Shown: positions 23,730 through 35,461 of the stretch, piece by piece
Numbering within the stretch: position 1 is the stretch's first letter
Layout: each line of letters starts with the position of its first letter
Source of the DNA: Sorghum bicolor
Taxonomy: Eukaryota > Streptophyta > Magnoliopsida > Poales > Poaceae
Reading direction: 5' to 3'
DNA: 64,000 bases
Assembly: GCF_000003195.3 (NCBI RefSeq)
Contig: NC_012871.2
Location: forward strand, 9,163,997 to 9,227,996
Translations under genes and position numbers: made by a program
Notes under the pieces: generated by a model
Told to the model about the DNA's origin: nothing
Database searches by the model: none
The model's input: only the letters and a program-made list of their open reading frames with translations

Positions 23730-24700
23730 GGCGGTGTACTTTGTAGGGGCGTCTTTGGCTCGCTAGTGTAGGAAGGAAGAGAGGGCTAGAGGGAACATGG
23801 AACTAGGCCACGACTACCATGGGCCATGACTGTTGGTTGGGTTTCTTACCCTTGTTTGTTTCTTTCTCTAATTTATCTCCTTTCTATTTCTATTTCTATT
23901 TCTTCCTCCTCGAGGTTATACTTGTATACATGTAATACACTACTAGGGTGGGTCCACTAGGTCTTACTAAAAATGTTTGCCATGTTATGGTTCATTGCAC
24001 AAACACAAGACAACTTTATTCATAAAGTTGATTAATCATTTTATTAGAAAATCATAATAACTGTCAAGAAGCAATCACATGTTTGTGTTAATGCACATGC
24101 TCAAACATCTGGTTGAGGTTTACCTAATGCATGTGCAAGGTTTTGGAAAAAGTTTTTGAAAGTTTGGATTCTTGGCTCTAGGATTTTCATGGTTGTTACA
24201 AGATGGACAGCGCCTGGTAGTGCCTCGTCATCGGCAGCAGGTAGCAGCATTAGCTCCAGTGGTGGAGCACCTGCGGCATTGAGCAGTCCAGGCAGAGGAA
24301 CTCCGTTAGCCCATGCTCCACCTCGAGCGTCTCCCCTCAGCCAGTGGACCACACCACGAGGAGGAGGACCTCCTCAACCCCCTTCTTCGTGGTTAGTGGT
24401 GAAGACATTCATGTCCTAGGAGCCGAGGAGCAGACTATGTTACTCGCAGCGGTTCGCAAGGGGGATGTGAAATGGCAACCGGTTAGGCATGCGTGACTTG
24501 TGACTTGTGGCAGTGAGCATATTGGCTCTCATTGTCATGATCGCAAAATCTGGGAGCTATATCAAGTTTGTAGTGGGGCTTGGCAAGTTTTTGGGAGCTC
24601 TAAAAATATGTGTTGGTCGACCCCTCTATGTTCTCTTGGCATTCTAACTAAACCAACACTCGAACACCTTCCACTCATCGCCTTTCTAGTTGCTTGATCC
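23730..24700. other. No supported gene
   Basis: Mixed sequence with short frames only. A GC-rich patch (24200-24400) encodes low-complexity Ser/Ala/Gly/Pro text on one strand and Leu/Ala text on the other. No domain is recognised. Confidence 0.35.
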
Positions 24701-25454
24701 AAAGTGAGTTTGGGAAAGATCTAGTGCATTTGCTTAGTAGATTCTCATCTAGTGATGCATTACTTCATCGTTTGGTTTGCATATTTCTTGTTACTCTTGG
24801 TGGTTACCACCATCACCTTGATGGTTTGAAGCAGCAAGGATTTTAAGGACCGTGTTGGTGATTGTTCAATTGCTTGATTCGGTTGATTTGTGAGGGGTCT
24901 TGTGCTCACTCCACGAGAGATTGTGAAGGGCAACTCTAGGGGAATGCTTATCGCTAGTTGGAGTGCTCTTTTGCTAATTGATTCTTCTAGCACCCAAGTT
25001 GTGGATCAAGCTTAAGAGTCTAGTTAGTTCATGAATCACTCACCTAGAGACTCGCCACAATGGGGATTAAGTTGTCGACAAGCAACTGTGAACCTCAGAT
25101 GAAAAACTAATTGTGTCATCTCTCTTGCCTGGATTGGTTTGCCACTACACTCGTTCTTTATGTTCATATCTAGCTTGTGTAGTTGCTGCTTGTTTGTGTT
25201 GCTCTTCTAGTTTAGCTCACTAGTGTAGTTTCTCAAGTTGCTAGCTCTTGTGTGGCTGAGTGCTCTAGTAGTAGAACCAACTTGCTACTGGAATTCTTTA
25301 GAAGGCTTGTGTTTGGGTGAAATATAGAGCTTGACAAAGTAGTTACTATATTAGAACCTCTTATTGTAATATCTACTTTGATCTAATATTTTTTCAATTA
25401 CAGAGAAATTTTTGTAGGCTATTCATCCCCCTTCTGGTCATCTAGATCCTTTCA
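24700..25454 (+). mobile_element. Truncated LTR fragment of the same family
   Basis: The right end GTAGGCTATTCATCCCCC...GATCCTTTCA matches the 3' ends of the other LTRs. GTTACTCTTGGTGGTTACCA is the conserved interior phrase. The 5' part is missing and the left border is a guess. Confidence 0.55.
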
Positions 25455-25937
25455 TCTTTCTATTTTTTCATTGTAATTTGGTGACCCATTGTCCGAGACT
25501 TCAGTCAAGGAAAACACTTTTACTTATTTATCATATTTTTTACAAAATTAAAAATTTAATAAATATATATTTTATCTATTCTCTCCTAAAGAAGTAACAA
25601 GTGGTTCTAATCATCAATCAAATGAACTAGAAATGCTCGCGGCGTTGCCGCTTATGGCCAGTGTGTGGCCTGTTTAAAGCATTCTAATCTCTTATAAAAA
25701 AAGCGTTCTCTTCTATGCAGCACACAGAGTAGCAGTAGTATCTATTGTTGGATGTGAAGGTGATAATGTTGAGGCAGACAAACAAGTATAATTGGAGATT
25801 GGTAATAATAAGCAACCAGGATGATAATTTACCAAATAAGGTTTAGTTGCGTATCCGAAGAATTATGGCAACATTGTGGGTGGTGATAAATTCTCAACAA
25901 AGCATATTGGTGGTTACAACATTGCCATTATAAAAAG

Positions 25938-25940
<3 letters not shown>

Positions 25941-25999
<59 letters not shown>

Positions 26000-26003
26000 C
26001 ACG
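25941..26003. repeat. (TA)n(GA)n microsatellite
   Basis: An uninterrupted TA run (about 25942-25975) passes into a GA run (to about 26000). It lies in the Helitron 3' non-coding part. Confidence 0.9.
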
Positions 26004-26996
26004 TCTTAGCAGAGGCAGTGAACATGATTTTCCTCCTCAAAAGGTAGATATGCATCATCTATGTTGTTCTATGTTGCCCAAAAAACTTCGGGCTGTCAAA
26101 AGCCATCTTTTCGACCAAAATTTACATAGTAAGAGCATTAGTTAACAAAAGTTGTATGCACAACTCTAAGCAAAGCAGCAGTCCATATTTGCCTTTGCCT
26201 GTACACCAAAATATCCCTCTGTTTAGTTTCCATACTATTAGTTGTCTGGCCCTGCCACAAATAAGAAAAATAAGGAAGCATATATATGTATGCTTAGTAA
26301 ACTAATATTTTCATTTGAAATATAATATTTTGTGTATTGTATATAATCTTGAATTGGGGTATATGTTGAAATAAATCAGTAGGATCCAGGTGTAGGGAGA
26401 AACATGATGTCCGTAGAATATTAGTAGATGAAAGTTTAATCCTCAAAGGCACTGTAGAGAGATTTTTATCTGTCTAGAAGCCATTTGAAAATTTATACCA
26501 AATTATTAGGTTTCCAAGTTGTAGCAAAAACCTTGAGCTCTCTTCAATTTATATTACTTTGACATAGCAGGAATTTCTGGACATGGCAAAAATGCAAATC
26601 AGACTAACTGCTTGTTGTTCTTTGTAGAGAAATAGAAACTTTGTTATTCTCATAAAACAATGTATGCACTTGTTATTTTGTGGGGAAGTACAGTAAAACA
26701 AAATTATATCATGAGTGGTATGAAAAGATGTCCTGATTTCAATGTTATATATCAGCCTTTATATCCATATTTTATCTTCGTACTAAAGAGGTTTTTCTCA
26801 TATGTAACCATACATTGAAGTGTAGTGTAGATGAACACAGGAGAAGAGGAGTGCAGTTAAATTTAAGGTAGAATTTGAGGAATAGAGAAGGGAAAAATGA
26901 AAAGAAAAAAAGAAAAAGAGTTGCACGTAGTGGATGTATTTGGTTGTTGAAGTTTACAGGTACAAATAGTAAGGGTAACTTACCTTTGTTCATTCC
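26004..26996. other. Helitron 3' non-coding region
   Basis: AT-rich sequence between the RPA gene stop codon and the Helitron 3' hairpin. No frame with a recognised domain is present. Confidence 0.4.
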
Positions 26997-29480
26997 TTAA
27001 TTTTTAGCTTCTTCCTCGCCTGTTTCTCTAATTTTTAGTTTCTTCCTTGCCTGTTTCTCATGCTTGTTCTCATCATCGTCATCGTTCTTGGAAAAGATTC
27101 AGAAAAAAATATATATATTATGTTCTATAGATTTTTTGTAATTATTTTTTTTTGTGATTGTAAAAAGGGTTACCTGTGATTTGGTATGTTTCTCTGTGGT
27201 ATCCCAAGCACTGTAATTATTTCAAAAAATATTAGAAGAAGAAAAAAGGATATGCCTACAAGATAGTAAGTACTTACTGAGATTGTTGGTCTATGTCCAT
27301 GTCTTGTATATCTGTGAATTGAGGAGTGCATGATAATGATGCCTGCAACAAGTTTATAATTAGCATAAATACATGTAATATAAGAGGGACTAAACAATAA
27401 ATTAGCTTTTGCCACACCTGTTCGATCTTTTTCTTTGATGATATTGTTACCAGTGGTGGCAGATCTTCATCTGATACATCGTGTATGATGTTTGGTAATG
27501 TTGCTTGTTTTCCATGTCTTTCTTTAATCATAACCACCTCAAAAGAAGGCTCAATGCTTTTGATACTTCTTTTGAATAGCACTTTCACTATGAAAGTGAA
27601 TTTATGGCCAATCCATTGTGCTATTTCAGGTGGAATAGAGCTTGGATCATACCTTTTCCTTAGGGTCTCTGCACTTTTTCCAATGAGTTCTACCCCTTTT
27701 TTCTCGAAAAACATGAATTGAAGGCTGTAAGTGTCATCTGCTGCAATGAAACAAACTTTGTACCTAAAGCATACAAAAAATGTAGTCAACGAACCTTTTA
27801 AAGATCAACTACTAAATGTATGTTACAAGTTTGGTTATGGAGGAGTTTTCTTACTTCCAATCATATTGCTTGCATGAGCAGCCATCTTTTGTGCAGTCAT
27901 ATCCATCATTGCCTAGTATTAATGTGGAGTTGCAGACTTTGCAAGCTCTGTAGCACCATTGCTCTTTTTCTGCTAAAGATATCAGTGTGACCGTACACTG
28001 AAATATTTTGTTCTGGATATGTATAGTTAACAAACAAAAATATAATGAGTGATGGCTGATGTATAGAGACTTAAGCAATTTTTATTTCCATATAACATAA
28101 GGAGTTGAGTTTTGACCTTATCAGTCAAAGGATCTATGTGTTTGAGGTCAAACAGAGTTTTTTCTTCAACACCTTGCTCCATGTAGTCTTCGCTTTGGAG
28201 TTGCAGTTTTTGAATTGGTGTCACTTGATATGGCAATCTGTTTGGAAGTTATAATAATCAACGAAAAATGAGTATAGGGTCAAGACACTGATGTTTGTAT
28301 TTATATTCAGAATTGAAATAATACCCTCTTTGAAAAGTTCTCATTGCTGGTATATCATTTTCATTAATATACCACCTACATGCCGAAGTTCCACTGAGAA
28401 ATTTGTAGTCTTCTCGATATATTTTCATGAGTGTGCCCACAAAAATTGCTATGACATGATGATTTTGACCAATATCGAAGACCGCCTCAGCATCAAATTC
28501 AAGAGCCCTTTGTCCTGAGAGTGACAAATCAATTGTGTTTCCCCTGCGAGTAATTGGGAGAAATCTAGCAATTGAGACTTTATGCCAAAATTAGTCTATG
28601 AGTTGGCAAATCTATATTTTGAAATTTGAAACATTACTTATGATCTTGAAGTGTTATTAGCCTACGCATCATAAGGTCTCCAGATGTGTTACGCGCTACA
28701 GCTGCATTTGAGATGGCAGTGATTTTTCCAATCACATCTACATTAAGAAAGGACTGTAAGTCATGATACCTGAACATATGGCAAAGATTGCTAGTATATT
28801 TGATGGATATGTGTAGATCAAATGGAAGGCAAGAAATAATGTGTAAAGTAATATTTTTCTTACCTAGGAAACGATCTGTCCTTCTTGCATATTGTGGTAG
28901 TATTTCGATTGGGGTCAATGAAAATACATACTTTGGGAAACTTGTGTCGTTGCTATTTCCTTCAAAGATTTCTGTTCTCATGATCAGTTTTAACATGTAA
29001 GGAGCATCTACAACTCTGTACCCAGGCTTAGCTCGTTCAACACATGCTTTCCATATGTAGAGAACCTTTCCTTCTTCTAAATATTGTTTCATATGAGGCA
29101 GAACTTCTGGAGATACTTCACAGTACATCGCATAACCCTGTAATTTGTAATATTCCAAGATAAGTACATAGGAAAACAATTGTTTTGCAGAAAAAATACT
29201 GAGAAAAAACATGTCATAAAATTGCTGTCAAAGGAGTCTGTAGTTATACCTTTTGATCAATGACCACCATGTCAAAATGGATGAGAGGATTTTTTTCACT
29301 TTTGCCCCTATATTCCCAAGTCCTTGACACCCTGACATGAATATTATACATAGTGTTCATGGGACGGAGCTCTGATAATGGAGTTCTTTTGCCCTGCAGT
29401 TTGGTTACTGAGAATTCTTAATCTCTGTTAAATTTAGATAGTAGTAAAAACAATAATGTAGGTGGAGACACTACCTGCAT
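26997..29480 (-). CDS. Replication protein A large-subunit-like protein of a Helitron
   Basis: Eleven exons with matching phases: 29480-29475, 29393-29250, 29137-28864, 28737-28638, 28543-28325, 28237-28117, 27997-27855, 27763-27418, 27342-27278, 27210-27174 and 27086-26997. They total 1545 bp, or 514 aa, without a stop. An N-terminal OB-fold/DUF223 part (NIHVRVSRTWEYRG, RPGYR-like GYRVVDAPYMLKL) leads into a second OB fold. A third OB fold with a zinc ribbon follows (CYRACKVC and CTKDGCSC). The C-terminal tail is acidic, then basic (NDDDDENKHEKQARKKLK). Host RPA70 binds single-stranded DNA. Helitron copies are thought to protect ssDNA in rolling-circle transposition. The last exons are predicted only from splice sites. 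The first exon is just two codons, so the start is less certain. Confidence 0.85.
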
Positions 29481-29602
29481 TGTTAGCTCAACGATGCAAT
29501 GAAACCTGCAGGGGTAAAAAGGAATACATTAAATTAAATCATAATAGTTAATGTGAAGATGTATAATACAAACAAATAGGCTCAATCAAGTATTTATATA
29601 TT

Positions 29603-32600
29603 TCAAACCATGTTCAATATTTCTTTATATACTATATTTGTAGTTTTATTTCCACATGTCCCGTCTTCATTTTCTATCAATATTTTTAGCCCTTGTCTAT
29701 CCTTTACTCGAGATACCGCAACATATAGTTGGCCGTGAGTGAAGACAGGTTTTCTTAGGTACACTCCTACATTGGATAGTGTTTGTCCTTGGCTTTTGTT
29801 TATCGTCATAGAATAGCAAATTTTAATTGGGAACTGTCGATGACACAGAACAAACGCCCAACGACAACCTTGTGTGGTTAGATTTATTCTAGGTATAAAG
29901 ACTTTTTCTCCGACATGCGTTCCTGTTATAATTATTGCCTCTACGACATTTTGTCCAAGATTTATTACTATTAATCTTGTTCCGTTGCACAATCCTATAC
30001 TTTGGTTAAGATTTCGTAGGAGCATAACTGGGACTCCTATTTTTAATTTAAGTTTATGGGTGGGGAACTTGTTTGCACTTAGACTGTTCAAATATTCGAT
30101 AGGGTATAATATATCAGCATCATTACAAGTATCTGTGCATTTGGATATTGAGTCTGCACTATAGTATTCAACTTCATTTCCAGGTAATAAATTAAGCATG
30201 TACTCATTTATTTCATCCACTATTTCATTTGTCGTCGCTAATATTGCTCTATTTTTGAGATACTCGGGATCGCTGTAGTTTGATCTAAAATCAGGGAATG
30301 TTGACTCTACAAGAGCCCTTATCTTGTCCTCTGCTTTTTTTATCAATAAATCATCTGGGATTTCAACTTCAATGCAATCTGAAAGTTCATTTGTGTCAGA
30401 TGTAGAGTTATTTTCCGTGCTTCCATTTCCTATACTTAATATCCATTGACTAAATTCATTTAATTGTTTGTACTCTGATGTGTTTGCCTCGATTTTTTTC
30501 AATCGCATGTTTTCATGTAAGTAAAGCCTTTTTGTGTATTTCCATAGATATGATCGAAATATGGAGGCATGAATTATTTGTGCTCTTGTAGCATTTTCGA
30601 TTACTGGTAATATTTGTTTCGGGTCTCCTCCTAGTACTACAACATTTCCTCCAAATGGTACATCTTGTAACTTTGGTTCTTTTTCAGAATTTATATCTCT
30701 AAGTGATCTATCAAGAGCCTCAAAGCATTGCTTATTTGTCATTAGCGCTTCATCCCAAATGATAAGATCTGTGTTAACAATGATGAAAGCCCTAGTTTGG
30801 TTTTGGATAATTGATGAAACCTATATGTACTAACCTTTGTCATGAGTGAAATACAAAGATAGGTTGGTACACACCAAGTGATGGAGCTAGATGATGGTCA
30901 TGGTGATGGAGATGACCAAAATATGATATTCAAGTGCTCCAACTTTGAACAGAAGAAAGAGAAAACAAAATGAGCTCAAGGCAAAGGTATTTTTAATAGG
31001 GCCATTTTGTTTTGCCACTCAAGACACCTAGAGGGTGTGAGTGGATTTAGAATAGATAACCGTACTATAAAGAGGGGAAATCTTTAATTGCAATGGTTAT
31101 CTAGTGCCACTAAGTGTGAGTCTTTTTTGCATATGCATTGCGCTTAGTGACGTGGTGAGAATACTTGAGAAAACCCTAACAATTATTTGTGAAAATGCTA
31201 ACTTAAGTGCTCAATTGTTTTTGGTACTTTATGGGAAAGTTAGCACCTTAAAAAGGGGTTTTGAGTTGGAAAACCGAGCTAGTAGTCTTGCCCAAACAGC
31301 AAGGGGTCGATCGGAGTTATTCTCTACCCTACCTGGATATTCTGGTATTTGTGCTTGCAACAGAGAGGGGTCGGTTGGAATTTTAGCTGCCCCGCACTGG
31401 AAATTTTTCAGTACTGGAGTTCACCCACGCCAACGGTCAAAAGTGTGTGCGCCTGGAATTATTTCCTACCCGCACTGAAATTTCTCGCGAGATTGGGCTG
31501 CTGCAACGGTCGGATGAGTGGCTGGCAGAGGATAAGGTCGGGTTTCACCCCTTCCTTTCTTCCTCCTCAATCCATTCCCCATTCTCGCTCTCTTGAAGAA
31601 CTCCAAGAAAAGAAAAGCTCTCCCCTTCTCCTCTCTCACTCCCAAGGTTTTGTGCTCCATTCAAGTGAGAGAGAAAGCTCTAGAGATCGATTTGAGAGCT
31701 CCAAGAGGATCTCCTCCCTCTCCTCTCCATTCCCATGGTTGGTTCTCTTTGATGAGAGGAGTTGAGGAAACCCTAGTGTTCATGCATTTGTGATTCATAT
31801 TTGTGGCACTAGTTGATTGTTGGGATTGTGGATTTCTTGTTACTCTTGGTGATTGCCGTCACCTAGACGGTTGGTGTTGGATTGATTGGTGAGGGGATTT
31901 GGTGATTGTGTCCGCCCCCAATCAAGGTGATATTTGTGAGGGGTTGTTGTGGTTCCCCGGCGGAGTGCTAAATTCCAACTCTAGTGGATTACTCGTGTCA
32001 TTGAGGTACCGCACTTGAGAGTGGGGTCTTGCGGTTTCCTTGCGAGGGTGGCTGGCAAGTCACACCGAAGAACCATCTAGGTGTTGGTCGACACAACGGG
32101 GACTAGCTTACCGGCAAGTAAGTGAACCTCAGGAGAAAAATATTTGTGTCATCTCTTGTTTCCCGGTGAATTGGATTGTTTGATACATATATTGTTGGAA
32201 TTAATTATTTGGTGATTGGCAACATCCTCTACTCTTCACCGTCGGTATAAAAGTCAAATTCCCTTCTCTTTCATACTTGCAATTTATCTTGTTAGCTCTC
32301 TAATTAGTTAGAGTAGAGACCTAGCCGTTTGAGTGCATAGAGATTATAATTACTAGAATTGCAATAGGTGGCTTGCCTAACAATTAGAGCTAAAGCAAAC
32401 CGCTTTTATAGCCATTTGTGTTACTAACAATTTGCTCTAGTGTTTTATAGATTTTTTAATAGGCTATTCACCCCCCCTCTAGCCATCTAGGACCTTACAA
32501 ATGAGCTCTGCTAATTTTGTTCCTCTTTTAATATCGCAAATTGAAAGTTCATCCACATCTATAGGAATTCTAAATCTTGAATGTGCAGTGCATCCATTTG

Positions 32601-33133
32601 GAAGTAGCAAAGATGCAACTCCTGATGACGCAACTGTAAGTACAATCTTTCTTTGTGCTCTCAAATATGCGATTATAGTGTTCCATAGGAATGTTTTGCC
32701 TGTTCCACCATGAGCAATGACAAAAAAAATATTTGGGTCTTTATTTAGAACAGAATTTATTATGGAATGAAATGCAATTTCTTTGGTCATTATTTAGTTG
32801 CTGGTAAAGTTTATTTGATTGTACTTCTAACTCATTGCAATCATAATTTAGTTCTTCTTGAATTAATTGGTTGTTTACATCACTTTTGTACTGTGATGAT
32901 TTTTGTGGAAGGTTATAGTTGTACATATAAATTCCATTCTTCGAAAATATTTCTTCGAGCTCTTGTAGTAGCATGTCCTGTAGTTCAGTATCTGTTGGAG
33001 TGTATGCAACTGGGTGATATTTATTAATGAGATAATGTTGAATGTCATCGGTCATTTTCCTCCAATTCTCGTTATAAAATTTTCGCTCATATTGTTTTGT
33101 CCAGAAAATATATATAAATAGAAGTTTTGTCAA
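29603..33133 (-). pseudogene. Helitron Pif1-like helicase, interrupted by a solo LTR
   Basis: The N-side piece (33133-32505) has the WRKMTDDIQHYLINKYHP region and Walker A (AHGGTGKTFLWN). The C-side piece (30778-29603) has LIIWDEA (Walker B), GGDPKQILPVI, TINKSQGQTL and LYVAVSRV, all SF1 Pif1/RecD-like motifs. A 1716-bp solo LTR separates them. Removing it with one copy of the 5-bp duplication makes the frame continuous (ELIVNTDLIIWDEA). A second lesion is a one-base loss near 32783, where the frame shifts between LNNDQR and EIAFHSII. The upstream Rep domain is missing. The protein would unwind DNA during Helitron rolling-circle transposition, but this copy cannot be functional. Confidence 0.88.
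30784..32499 (+). mobile_element. Solo LTR inserted in the Helitron helicase
   Basis: Begins TGAAAGCCCTAGTTTGG and ends CCATCTAGGACCTTACA. It is flanked by exact AATGA duplications (30779-30783 and 32500-32504). At 1716 bp it has no internal gag-pol and no second LTR, so it is a solo LTR left by unequal recombination. It belongs to the same broad family as the LTRs at 18.5-25.5 kb. Confidence 0.88.
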
Positions 33134-33324
33134 AATTCAGCCATCCAGAAAACATGACTGCTTGAGACCATATAGAAAGCAAAATTTGTATGTAGGGCAC
33201 ACTAATAAATAAGATACTTTTCTTGAACGAACAAATCACTCGAGTTCTTATTTTATATATAAGCTTGAAAATAAGGCATAAAGGACAGAAGACCAATAAC
33301 GCAAGGAATCAAGAGGAAAGATTT

Positions 33325-33950
33325 TTTTTAAAGAGAAAACCTCTGCTTTTATAAAGCACCAAGTTTGGATACAAACTGGGAAGCCAGTATCTCAATGAAC
33401 CAAAGGATACTAAACAGAGTCTATTACAAAGCCACAGTCTAAACCAAAATATCAAAGCTCGAACACATCTGTGGACATCACTAAGCTTGGATCAAAACTC
33501 CTCATCCAGCAGATCAAACCGTCCTTCGCTTGCAGCACCTTCCATCTATCACTTTCCTTCAAGAGTATCGACCATCTCTGTAACAGTGATAAGGCATCAA
33601 ACAAAACGTCAGATGGCGCGTTAGGAAAATGTTTCTCTATCGCCATTTTGTTCCTTGTAACCCATAGGGTCCAGGCAAAACCTGCGAAAAGAAACATAAG
33701 CAACAGCGCAGATAAGGGACCTTTGCCCCACAGCCAACCCTCTGAGAGTTCTTGCAAGGAATGAGGGACATCCTCCAGACAGAAAACCTCCCTTATGATT
33801 GCCCAAATCAATTTAGCAAGAACACAATCAAAAAGAATATCATTAATAGTTTCTAGAACCCCACAAAGGCAACATTTGCCATCTCCTTTCCAACCTTGGC
33901 TGGAACTCAGCCATTAATTCGTGAGGAAAATCAGCAAGGCCAGTAAAATA
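33325..33950 (-). mobile_element. LINE 3' fragment with zf-RVT domain
   Basis: The minus-strand translation has CCLCGVLETINDILFDC, then AKLIWAIIREVF and FAWTLWVTRNKMAIEK. These are the zinc-binding reverse-transcriptase tail of plant LINEs. The poly(T) at about 33326-33333 marks the 3' end. The reverse transcriptase and endonuclease parts are absent. Confidence 0.75.
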
Positions 33951-33959
33951 GAGAAGGAT

Positions 33960-35030
33960 TGGTGTGTGGAGCCCATGTTCCATCAGGTCGTCACAGTATA
34001 GCACGTGAAAGGCTCAGCCAAACTCCATCCGTAGCAGACACTGCACTGCTGCACAGAACAGGCAGCACTACCACCGCAGTAGCTAGTAGCATCTTTCCCT
34101 TTTCCAAGCAGGATGCCATTTCATCCCCCCTCCCTTCTCCACAAAAAAAAGGGCATATTCATTTCGCTTCTCCACAGAGCAGGTCGCTCGTAGCTGCTTC
34201 CTCTTCGTCCAAATCAGGAAGCAGAGCAGCAACACCATGGCATCGGCAGTAAGCTGCAGGGCAGGTGGTCTTTTATTTCAGGTGGAAGAACCCCACCCAA
34301 TGACCCACTCGCTCCGGAAGGGGAAGGTCGCTGTCGAGCAGCATGGTTGCCCTTGGCAACGTGCTTTGCTCCGGCCCTGGACGTGGTCGCGTATGCGAAC
34401 AGACCAGACGTCGAGATCTTCACTGCAAGGGCTGCCCGCGCCAGGATGTTAGAGACCGGAGCGCCTGGGGTCGCCGTGCTCGCATCCCACCTACGCCGGC
34501 CGCTGGGGTCGCTGGGGCCGCTGCGGCCCCTATCCCAAGAACCGCGCGGCCTGGGGACCTCGAGTTGGGAGGCGGTCGTGAGCCCCTCGAGCGGCGGCCG
34601 CCGCGTTTGCACCCATCGCGGCCGCTCTACCAACGCGGGCGTGGCCGGATCTCCGGTGCGGGACGTGACCGCAGCTGAGCAGAGGCCAGAGGGTGGCGGC
34701 GCTGCAAGGCAGAGGGGCGCCGAGCGCCGTTGGCTGTGCCCGTGCAGTTCGCCGGCGGCGGTGATAGCCGGTGTGGATGGTTGGGTGCGACGATTGGATC
34801 TGAAGGATGATACTTGTGACCACTGACTGGCTAGGATTTTGATTAAGATTTTTTTTTCCAGGTGGAAAGGGGATGGTCATAGATACTACGAGATTTCAAT
34901 TTTACTGGAGAAGAAGATGACGTACCTTTCGATTGACTGGAGTGGTCTTCTCTGCGTTCGTGACGGTGGAAGAGATGAGAAAGAAATAGCAGTGAATGGA
35001 AGAGAAGAGGGAACGACAGGGTAAAAAATA
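33960..35030 (+). other. Gene-like GC-rich island, function unknown
   Basis: A CT-rich leader-like stretch (34060-34230) precedes an ATG in good context (ACACCATGGCATCGGCA, 34236). A possible splice donor GTAAGC follows it directly. After that, 34310-34800 is GC-rich and open in several frames on both strands; one plus-strand frame includes ALDVVAYANRPDVEIFTARA. I cannot choose a frame or recognise a family. It could be a first exon of a decayed gene, a captured fragment, or an expressed non-coding region. Confidence 0.3.
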
Positions 35031-35461
35031 TATCTACTGTCCGGGATTTACCAGAGGCTTCACGAAGCCTTTGGAACCAGCCTGTATACAGAGGCTACGC
35101 TAAAACGCTCGAGAACAGTGCGACGCTAAAACGCTCGAGGACCGTTCCTTTGGAATCTTACGGATGAAGGAAAACCAGGTAACGTGGCCCAATGAGATGG
35201 CCTGGTTTGGTGCAGGAATCGTTCTTTAGAGATGCCTCCAAGTGATTCAGTAGTACCACAACAAAGCCTGTGACTATATATCAGTGCAAAGAAGAAGCAA
35301 ACATCTATATATCACATCTATAATAAGATATTAAATGTTATGGGAACAGTTTAAGCAAGCCTAGTAATGCCTCTGTATTTATAAATCAGGCACACATTTA
35401 AGCTGTTAATTAAGTTCCTCATCGGCAACTCCATTGCTGCAACCTGGATATACATGATTGA

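Larger units (their letters stand above)
25627..33133 (-). mobile_element. RPA-carrying Helitron, 5' part missing
   Basis: On the minus strand the 3' terminus is CTAG at 25630-25627 followed by T. Eight bases upstream is a hairpin, GCGGC-AAC-GCCGC (25651-25639). This is the Helitron 3' signature. Upstream come an intact RPA-like gene and a Pif1-type helicase, the gene pair of autonomous plant Helitrons. The Rep (HUH) nuclease domain and the 5' TC end are not found. Coding homology stops near 33133, before a LINE fragment. The element is therefore a truncated, once-autonomous Helitron. Confidence 0.85.

Noticed and set aside
34214..34633. 139-codon minus-strand frame
   Set aside because: No domain, and overlapping plus-strand frames are equally open; kept only as an unassigned GC-rich island.
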